Shown here: positions 5,618 through 11,059 of the stretch, piece by piece
Layout of the letters: the number at the start of each line of letters is the position of its first letter
How positions within the stretch are numbered: the first letter of the stretch is position 1
Source: DATARH01 sp035935235
Lineage (GTDB): Bacteria > Pseudomonadota > Alphaproteobacteria > ATCC43930 > CGMCC-115725
Direction: 5' to 3'
Length of the DNA stretch: 11,059 nt
Assembly: GCA_035935235.1 (NCBI GenBank)
Contig: DASYXG010000076.1
Coordinates: forward strand, 1-11,059
Position numbers and translations under genes: made by a program
Notes under the pieces: generated by a model
The model's input: only the letters and a program-made list of their open reading frames with translations
The model's database searches: none
Told to the model about the DNA's origin: nothing

Positions 5618-6902
5618 CGGCGGTTTCTCGCGGCGCCACCGGGTCAAGCCAGGGCGCGAGGCGTTCCATCACCGCGTCGAGCGTGCCGAGCCCGCTGGCG
5701 GCGACACGGGCCGCGCGTTCGGCGCGCTCCGCGCGCAATACCGGGTCTTCGAGCAGTCGCGACACCGCGCCGGCAAGAGCATCTTCGCCTGTCACCATCT
5801 CCGCCGCCTCCGCGCTCACCAATGCGTCGACCATCGCGGCGCAGTTGGCAGTATGCGGGCCGAGCAAGATAGCGCAGTCAAGGCGCGCCGCTTCGAATGG
5901 GTTGTGCCCACCGAGCTCGGCCAGCGAGCCGCCGATGAAAGCGATGCCGGCGAGGCTGTAGAGTATCCCAAGCTCGCCAAACGTGTCGGCAAGATAGAGA
6001 TCGACATCGGCCGTCACCGGCTCATCGCGCGAGCGGCGAGCGACACGCAGCCCACGCGCCTCAGCCATTGCCGCGATGGCGTCGCCGCGCACCGGATGGC
6101 GCGGCGCGACAATGGTCACGAGACCCGGATGTGCCGCGGCGAGGAGGACATGGACGCCAGCGGCGATCTCGTCCTCGCCCGGATGGGTGCTGGCGGCGAG
6201 CCAGAGCGGGCGGTCGCCGATTTGGCTGCGCAGCTCGGCGAGGGCGTCGTCGTCAGCCGGCAACCGCTTGGCGTCGGCCTTGAGGTCGCCGACGCTTGCG
6301 ACCTCGGTGGCGCCAAGCTCACGGAGTCGCGCACATTGCACTTTGTCCTGCGCGAGGCACATCGAGAACGCCCCCAATATCGGCCGGGCGAGCCCCGGCA
6401 CGGCGCGCCAGCGGGCATGCGAGCGGGCGGATAAACGGGCGTTCAGCAATAGCATCGGGATGTTGCGGCGCCGCGTCATCAACACGAGGTTTGGCCACAA
6501 CTCGGACTCGATCCACACCGCCAGGTTCGGATGCCAATGGTCGAGAAACCGGCCGACAGCACGGGGCAGGTCGGCCGGCACGAACTGGTGGCATGCGCCG
6601 ATCGGGAGCCGGGATTCGAGCAGCCGCGCGGCGGTCACGGTACCGGTAGTGATGAGGATTTCGAGACCCGGCCGTTCCATCAGGATTCGCTCGATCAACG
6701 CCAGGGCTGACGTCGCCTCGCCGATGCTCGCCGCGTGCACCCAGACCAGCGGCTTATTCGGCCGCTTCACGCCAGGGATGCCAAGCCGCTCAGCGAAACG
6801 CACGGCATCCTCCTTGCCGCGGCGCCGACGCGATTTGAGATAGACCAGCACAAAGGGCGCCGCCGCGGCAGTGAGGCCGCGATAGAGCGCCGGTAGGATC
6901 AC
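5604..6902 (-). CDS. waaA: 3-deoxy-D-manno-octulosonic acid (Kdo) transferase WaaA/KdtA
   Basis: A 432-residue GT30 glycosyltransferase that moves Kdo from CMP-Kdo onto lipid IVA at the cytoplasmic side of the inner membrane. It has an N-terminal membrane anchor (ILPALYRGLTAAAAPFVLVYL, about residues 2-22) followed by an arginine/lysine patch. WVHAASIGE (54-62) contains the expected catalytic base Glu62. IESELWPN (131-138), LAASTHPGEDE (235-245), APRHP (266-270), the GGSLAELGGHNPFEAA region (324-339) and a C-terminal LGPHTAN (347-353) are family signatures. I chose GTG 6902-6900 because it shares GTGA with the stop of the preceding gene, has GGAAAA about six bases upstream, and matches the family N-terminus; an ATG at 6959 in this frame only reads the shadow of the upstream gene. 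One Kdo versus two cannot be decided from sequence. Confidence 0.97.
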   Translation of the reverse strand: MILPALYRGLTAAAAPFVLVYLKSRRRRGKEDAVRFAERLGIPGVKRPNKPLVWVHAASIGEATSALALIERILMERPGLEILITTGTVTAARLLESRLPIGACHQFVPADLPRAVGRFLDHWHPNLAVWIESELWPNLVLMTRRRNIPMLLLNARLSARSHARWRAVPGLARPILGAFSMCLAQDKVQCARLRELGATEVASVGDLKADAKRLPADDDALAELRSQIGDRPLWLAASTHPGEDEIAAGVHVLLAAAHPGLVTIVAPRHPVRGDAIAAMAEARGLRVARRSRDEPVTADVDLYLADTFGELGILYSLAGIAFIGGSLAELGGHNPFEAARLDCAILLGPHTANCAAMVDALVSAEAAEMVTGEDALAGAVSRLLEDPVLRAERAERAARVAASGLGTLDAVMERLAPWLDPVAPRETADADA

Positions 6903-7663
6903 GGCCGTTTTCCGGCAACCAGCTCGGGCGCGCGCTCGATCGGCTGGACGGGCTCGCATTCGCCTGTGGGCGCGGGGTCATGCCCGACCCAGCTGTCGGC
7001 GAGCGACGTCATCTCACGCAGCCGGGTCTCGACCAGCTGACGGGCGCGCTCGACCCCGGCTTCGTCGAGGTCGTGCGCGATCTCGATTGGCTCGCCCCAC
7101 AAGATGACGCCGCGCCCGAAGGGCAGAGCGATGTGCATCCCGTCCCAGGTCTTCAGCACCCACCGTCGGCTGGTTGCGAACACGACCGGCTGGATCGGCG
7201 CGCGGGCGAGGCGTGCGACATTGACGATGCCGATGGACGCGATCATCGCTGGGCCGGCGGGCCCGTCCGGGGTGATCGCGACGCAATCGCCGGCCGCGAG
7301 CTGCTTAACCAACGCCCGCAAGGCCGCCGTGCCACCGCGTCGGCTCGAGCCGGCGATCGATTGGATGCCGAAATGGGCGACTGCGCCGGCGATGACGCGG
7401 CCGTCGCGATGCGACGAGATCAGCATGTGCATCGGCGCGCGTCGCCGCCAGGCGAGGGGTATCATCATCATCCGCCCGTGCCAGAAGGCCCCGACCAAGG
7501 GCCGCCCGGTCTCGCATAACCGCTGCGGGTGCTCGGCGCCCTCCTCGGTCCAGCGGTTGGTCGCATAGACGAGGCGAATATAGAGCTGGATCGCAAAGCA
7601 CAGCGGGCGGTGAAGTCGCTCGCTGCGCGCGATCCGCCGACCCAACTCACGGAAGGCCTTCAT
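6899..7663 (-). CDS. DUF374 lysophospholipid acyltransferase-family protein
   Basis: A 254-residue protein of the DUF374 group in the PlsC/LPLAT acyltransferase superfamily. Seen in sequence: a hydrophobic N-terminal helix (about 20-34), AFWHGRMMMIP (59-69) with His62 as the likely catalytic histidine, SSHRDGRVIA (83-92), GSSRRGGTAALRAL (105-118), ITPDGPAGP (130-138) and WGEPIEI (189-195), all DUF374 signatures. The acyl donor and acceptor for this group are not established to my knowledge. Its position between the MsbA-type exporter and waaA suggests work on lipid A or envelope phospholipid at the inner membrane, which is inference. Its ATG overlaps the exporter stop by four bases (ATGA) and its TGA overlaps the waaA GTG by four. 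The C-terminal tail after about residue 225 is unconserved and proline-rich. Confidence 0.92.
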   Translation of the reverse strand: MKAFRELGRRIARSERLHRPLCFAIQLYIRLVYATNRWTEEGAEHPQRLCETGRPLVGAFWHGRMMMIPLAWRRRAPMHMLISSHRDGRVIAGAVAHFGIQSIAGSSRRGGTAALRALVKQLAAGDCVAITPDGPAGPAMIASIGIVNVARLARAPIQPVVFATSRRWVLKTWDGMHIALPFGRGVILWGEPIEIAHDLDEAGVERARQLVETRLREMTSLADSWVGHDPAPTGECEPVQPIERAPELVAGKRP

Positions 7664-9459
7664 TCCGAAGGCGCCTCGATCAGCGCCGCATCGTCGGCCG
7701 AAGCGAACTGCGTCTCATAGAGCCGGGCGTAGAGCCCGCCCCGCGTCAGAAGCTGGGCGTGCTTACCCGTTTCGACGATACGCCCGCCATCTATCACGCA
7801 GATCAGATCGGCGGCGGTGATCGTCGACAGTCGATGGGCGATGACCAGCGTCGTGCGGCCGCGCATCAGCCGCTTGAGCGCCGCCTGGACCTGCCGCTCG
7901 CTCTCGTTGTCGAGCGCCGAGGTGGCCTCGTCGAGCAGCAGGATCGGCGCATCCTTCAGCATCGCCCGCGCGATCGCGAGGCGCTGGCGCTGGCCGCCCG
8001 AGAGGCGAATGCCGTGCTCGCCCACCAGTGTGTCGTAGCCCTGGGGCAGCTCGGCGATGAAGCGGTCGGCGCCGGCCGCGGCGGCCGCAGCCTCGATTTC
8101 CTCCTGCCTCGCGCCGAAGCGGCCATAGGCGATGTTCGCGCGCACCGTATCGTCGAACAGGCTCGCCTCCTGCGCCACCAGGGCCAGGGCGGCGCGCAAC
8201 GAAGCCAGGGTCACGTCGCGGACATCTTGCTGATCGATGGCGATGCTGCCGTTGTCGACATCGTAGAAGCGCGGGATCAGGTTGAGCATGGTCGACTTGC
8301 CGGCGCCAGACGGACCGACCAACGCTACCGTGCTGCCGGCCGGCACCGTCAGCGAGACGCCGTCGAGCGCGACCGCATGCGGCTGATAGCCGAAACGCAC
8401 GTCGGTGAAGACGATCTCGCCGCCGGCGACGCGCAGCGGTTGCGCGCCATCGCGGTCGCGGATCGACGGCTCGATGTCGAGCACTTGGAACAGGCGCTGC
8501 GCCGCGGCCAGCCCCTCCTGCAAGGAGGCGTTGAGATTCGCCAGGCTCTTGAGCGGCTGGTAGGCCAGCAGAAGCGCGGTGATGAAGGTGAAGAACGCGC
8601 CAGGGGTGCGGGCGCCTTCGATGACTTGGTAGCCGCCATAAAGGATCACCACGCCGACCGCCGAGCCGCCAAGCGCCTCCATCATCGGCGAAGCGCGAGC
8701 GCGAGTGCGGTTTCCCCGGTCGATCAACCGGAACATGCGCTCAAACAACTCTTCCGCCCGGTGCTGCTCATAGGCCTCCATGCCGTAAGCCTTGACGTGG
8801 CGCGCGCCCTGGAAGGTCTGGTTCAATAGGGTAGTGATCAGCCCGGCTTCGACCTGCGTGCTGGCCGACACCCGGCGCATCCGTCGGCCGATGCCGGTGA
8901 TCGGGCGTATCGCGAGCGGAAAGGCAAAAAACGAGGCGAGCGCCAGCATCCAGTCCTCGTAGAACATCAGCCCCACGAGAAGGGCCACGGTGACGGAGTC
9001 CTTGCCGATGGCGATGAGGACGTTCGCGGCGGCACTGCGTAGAAAGATAACGTCGGCGCTAAAACGCGACACCAACGTGCCGCTGGCATGGGCATTGAAA
9101 TAGGCGAGGTCGGCGCGGATCAGTCGGGCATAAAGTGCGTTCTGGACATCGGTAATGACGCGCTGTCCGACGCGACTCATCAGCACCGCCTCACTGTAAT
9201 CGGCAACGCCCTTGATGATCGCGATCGCAAAGACCGCCCCAGCGATGAGCAGCAGCAGCGAGCCTTCGCGGCCGACGAAGATGCGGTCAAGCATCGGCTG
9301 CATCAGCCAGGCGCGCACCGCGGTACTTCCTGAGCCAATGCCCATGCAGACAAAGGCGAGGACGATGGCGCGGCGATGCGGCCAGATGAAATCGTGGGTG
9401 AGCCGCCGTATTAGCGCGGCCGATTGCAGCCCATTTTCTGTCGGCGGCTGCGTGCTCAA
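7660..9459 (-). CDS. MsbA-type ABC exporter (fused membrane and ATPase domains)
   Basis: A 599-residue half-transporter in the size range of MsbA (about 580-600). Residues about 20-310 form the six-helix membrane domain, with clear hydrophobic segments near 31-50, 68-84, 147-166, 170-186, 264-280 and 286-302. The ATPase domain follows: A-loop Tyr358, Walker A GPSGAGKST (382-390), Q-loop Gln430, signature LSGGQ (486-490), Walker B ILLLDE (506-511), D-loop SALD (514-517) and His542 in AHRLS. All catalytic residues are present. Such exporters act as homodimers, and MsbA flips lipid A core across the inner membrane. The assignment to lipid A rather than another lipid or drug rests on the neighbouring waaA, lpxK and acyltransferase genes. 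The start is TTG 9459-9457 with GAGG eight bases upstream; no earlier ATG or GTG fits. It follows pmbA by 10 bases. Confidence 0.93.
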   Translation of the reverse strand: MSTQPPTENGLQSAALIRRLTHDFIWPHRRAIVLAFVCMGIGSGSTAVRAWLMQPMLDRIFVGREGSLLLLIAGAVFAIAIIKGVADYSEAVLMSRVGQRVITDVQNALYARLIRADLAYFNAHASGTLVSRFSADVIFLRSAAANVLIAIGKDSVTVALLVGLMFYEDWMLALASFFAFPLAIRPITGIGRRMRRVSASTQVEAGLITTLLNQTFQGARHVKAYGMEAYEQHRAEELFERMFRLIDRGNRTRARASPMMEALGGSAVGVVILYGGYQVIEGARTPGAFFTFITALLLAYQPLKSLANLNASLQEGLAAAQRLFQVLDIEPSIRDRDGAQPLRVAGGEIVFTDVRFGYQPHAVALDGVSLTVPAGSTVALVGPSGAGKSTMLNLIPRFYDVDNGSIAIDQQDVRDVTLASLRAALALVAQEASLFDDTVRANIAYGRFGARQEEIEAAAAAAGADRFIAELPQGYDTLVGEHGIRLSGGQRQRLAIARAMLKDAPILLLDEATSALDNESERQVQAALKRLMRGRTTLVIAHRLSTITAADLICVIDGGRIVETGKHAQLLTRGGLYARLYETQFASADDAALIEAPSE

Positions 9460-9467
9460 CTCAAGAA

Positions 9468-9471
9468 CCTC
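9468..9471 (-). promoter_or_regulatory. Shine-Dalgarno GAGG deciding a TTG start
   Basis: The minus strand reads GAGG, eight bases and then TTG at 9459. The GAGG overlaps the TGA stop of the preceding pmbA gene (TGAGG), so a terminating ribosome would be delivered directly to the exporter start. The next in-frame start upstream of the membrane domain would be far less well placed. Confidence 0.6.
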
Positions 9472-10819
9472 ACGCTCCGGCGACGGTCAGATCGTCGATG
9501 CGTAGGGTCGGCGCGTCGGCGCCGGTGCGGAATTCGAGATCATTGGCCGCGATCATCCGGGCGAACATATCTTTAAGGTTGCCGGCGACGGTCATTTCGC
9601 TGACCGGGAAGGCGATTGCGCCATTGTCGATCCAGAACCCCGAGGCGCCACGGCTGTAATCGCCGGTGACGCCGTTGACCCCCATACCCATCAATTCGGT
9701 CACATATAGCCCACTCTTGATGTCGGCATAAAGCTCCTGTGGGGTTTGCGCGCCCGGCTCGATCCACACATTGGTTGCCGCCGGCGTCGGCGGCGAGGCG
9801 GTGCCACGCGCGGCGTGGCCGGTGGTCGCCATCTTGAGTTGCCGCGCCGAGCGCAGGTCGAGCAGCCAAGTCGTCAATACGCCTTTGTCGATGAGCGCGC
9901 GGCGCCGGTTGGCGATACCCTCGCCGTCGAATGGCCGCGACCGCAGGCCGCGCTGCTTATGCGGATCCTCGGTGAAGGTAATCGCCTCGGGGAAAATGCG
10001 CTCGCCGAGCTTGTCCTTGAGGAAACTGGTGCCGCGCGCGATCGACGGGCCGGAAATGGCGCCCAACAGGTGGGACAGGAAACTGCGCGACACCCGCGGG
10101 TCGAACACTACCGGAAACTTGCCGGTCGGCATCTTGCGCGCGCCGAGTCGCTTGACCGCACGCTCGCCGGCCTCGCGGCCGACCTCCTCGGCGCTGCGCA
10201 AATCGCCGCCATAGACGGCGCTGGCGAAATCGTAATCCCGCTCCATACCGGTTCCGGTGCCGGCGATCACCGAGGCGCTCACTCCGCAGCTCGACCCGGC
10301 ATAGGAACCGGCGAAGCCATTGGAAGCGACGAGCGCCGCGCGCGAGCGGCCCCAGCCAGCGTCGGCGCCTTCCGAGTTGGTGATCCCCGCAATCGCGAGC
10401 GCGGCTTCCTCGGCGGCGCGGGCACGCTCGATCAGGATCTCGGCCGTGGGCTCTGAGGGATCGAAGATGTCGAGCTTGGGCCAGTCATGGGTGATCTGGT
10501 CGGGGTCGGCGAGGCCGCAGAACGGGTCCTCGGGGATCGCTCGCGCCATCGCCACCGCGCGTTCGACCAGCTCGTCCAGGGTCGCCGACGCGCGATCGCT
10601 CGACGACACCATCGCCTGCTGCTTGCCGACAAAGACGCGCAGGCCGAGATCCTGCGTCTCGGAGCGCTCGAGCTTCTCGGTCTTGCCGAGCCGGCGGGTG
10701 TGCGACAGCGAGGCGCCGGCGATCGCGACCGCGTCGGCGGCATCCGCACCGGCCTTCTTCGCTTTCGCGATTATGTCCTGCAGCAGGTTGAGGATGTCTT
10801 TTCCGTCAGTATCGGGCAT
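9470..10819 (-). CDS. pmbA: PmbA/TldE-type subunit of the TldD/TldE metalloprotease
   Basis: A 449-residue protein of the TldD/PmbA family (PmbA of E. coli is about 450). TldD and TldE form a heteromeric protease in which TldD carries the zinc site; in E. coli it trims microcin B17 and degrades CcdA. This copy has no HExxxH motif, which fits TldE rather than TldD. Family marks are RVFVGKQQAMVSSSD (61-75), the PVVFDP...SFLSHLLGAISG stretch (236-257), ASFL-like GTSFLKDKLGERI (263-275), FDGEG (297-301), GVLTTWLLDLRSARQL (313-328) and GDYSRGASGFWIDNG (386-400). The ATG at 10819 has TGGAG five bases upstream and gives the right length; an in-frame ATG at 10870 would start inside ubiD. It lies 13 bases after ubiD and 10 before the exporter. 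No tldD is in this window. Confidence 0.93.
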   Translation of the reverse strand: MPDTDGKDILNLLQDIIAKAKKAGADAADAVAIAGASLSHTRRLGKTEKLERSETQDLGLRVFVGKQQAMVSSSDRASATLDELVERAVAMARAIPEDPFCGLADPDQITHDWPKLDIFDPSEPTAEILIERARAAEEAALAIAGITNSEGADAGWGRSRAALVASNGFAGSYAGSSCGVSASVIAGTGTGMERDYDFASAVYGGDLRSAEEVGREAGERAVKRLGARKMPTGKFPVVFDPRVSRSFLSHLLGAISGPSIARGTSFLKDKLGERIFPEAITFTEDPHKQRGLRSRPFDGEGIANRRRALIDKGVLTTWLLDLRSARQLKMATTGHAARGTASPPTPAATNVWIEPGAQTPQELYADIKSGLYVTELMGMGVNGVTGDYSRGASGFWIDNGAIAFPVSEMTVAGNLKDMFARMIAANDLEFRTGADAPTLRIDDLTVAGA

Positions 10820-10832
10820 CGGAGCTCCAAAT

Positions 10833-11059
10833 TCATTTCCAGATCGGCTTGCCGCTGCCCGGCAGCCCATAGTTCGGCCATTTGCGGGTCACTTCCTCGA
10901 TCACCGCGTCGGCCATGCGGATCGGCGTGCCCCATGTACGGCTCGTCTCGGGTGGAATTTTGGTCGTGGCGTCGAGACCGATCTTGCCGCCCAGACCGGA
11001 CTCGGGCGAGGCAAAGTCGAGATAATCGATCGGCGTGTTATCGACCAGGGTCACGTCGC
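10833..11059 (-). CDS. ubiD: UbiD-family 4-hydroxy-3-polyprenylbenzoate decarboxylase (C-terminal end only)
   Basis: Only the last 74 residues are present; the gene continues beyond the right edge and ends at TGA 10835-10833. The visible start, DVTLVDNTPIDYLDFASP, followed by SGLGGKIGLDATTKIPPET and WGTPIRM, is the well-conserved C-terminal part of UbiD decarboxylases. These use prenylated FMN (made by UbiX) to remove the carboxyl group of the ubiquinone ring precursor. The catalytic Glu-Arg-Glu and flavin-binding regions are outside the window, so activity cannot be judged. It is the upstream-most visible gene of the minus-strand operon, 13 bases before pmbA. A UbiD paralogue acting on another aromatic acid is possible, but the NTPIDYLDFASP motif fits the ubiquinone enzyme best. 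Confidence 0.9.
   Translation of the reverse strand, partial: DVTLVDNTPIDYLDFASPESGLGGKIGLDATTKIPPETSRTWGTPIRMADAVIEEVTRKWPNYGLPGSGKPIWK

Noticed and set aside
5445..6434. Long open frame (about 329 codons) on the plus strand.
   Set aside because: It lies antisense to waaA and the start of lpxK and has biased low-complexity composition. No family resemblance is visible.
7759..8829. Long open frame (about 356 codons) on the plus strand.
   Set aside because: It is entirely antisense to the ABC exporter, whose domains are all intact. Its protein is low-complexity (R, A, G, D, H rich) with no recognisable motif, as expected from GC-rich codon shadows.
10820..10870. Upstream ATG extension of pmbA.
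   Set aside because: It would overlap the ubiD C-terminus and lacks a family-like sequence, whereas the ATG at 10819 has a well-spaced TGGAG.
1..11059. Search by eye for CRISPR repeats, tRNA cloverleafs, insertion sequence ends, toxin-antitoxin pairs, phage or defence genes.
   Set aside because: Nothing supportable was seen; nearly all bases belong to recognised housekeeping-type genes with uniform composition.

Overview
The window is dense, GC-rich chromosomal DNA, most likely from an alphaproteobacterium, possibly a Rhodospirillales-type lineage. The reasons are high GC with GC-ending codons, frequent GTG/TTG starts, and a tightly overlapping run of ubiquinone, PmbA/TldE and lipid A/Kdo genes. 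I infer this from family membership and gene order, not from a database match. No tRNA, rRNA, CRISPR array, insertion sequence or phage gene is visible, and no stretch over 300 bases lacks a gene. The largest non-coding gap is the 42 bases at 2364-2405.

Left part (1-3751). The window opens inside a plus-strand B12-binding-type radical SAM gene (DUF4070 class; 3' part only, to 904). It converges on a minus-strand PLP enzyme of the SelA/D-glucosaminate-6-phosphate ammonia-lyase-like family (888-2363), which carries an extra beta-rich C-terminal domain. Divergent from that gene, across the 42-base gap, are queC (2406-3122) and queE (3119-3751). These overlap at ATGA and make the 7-deazaguanine precursor preQ0 for queuosine.

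Right part (3748-11059), all on the minus strand and transcribed from right to left: ubiD (3' end only), pmbA/tldE, an MsbA-type ABC exporter, a DUF374 acyltransferase, waaA/kdtA, lpxK, and an LpxL/HtrB-type acyltransferase. Spacings are 13 and 10 bases, then overlaps of 4, 4, 14 and 20 bases, so this looks like one translationally coupled operon. Its last five genes form an outer-membrane lipid module: LpxK phosphorylates the lipid A disaccharide, WaaA adds Kdo, the LpxL-type enzyme adds a secondary acyl chain, and the MsbA-type exporter flips the product. The role of the DUF374 acyltransferase is unsettled.

I found no clearly new multi-gene system. The points most worth a second look are the PLP-enzyme/beta-domain fusion, the overlapping opposite-strand -10 elements in the queC divergent gap (with a possibly leaderless queC message), the small palindromes over both convergent stop-codon overlaps, and the DUF374 enzyme inside the lipid A operon.
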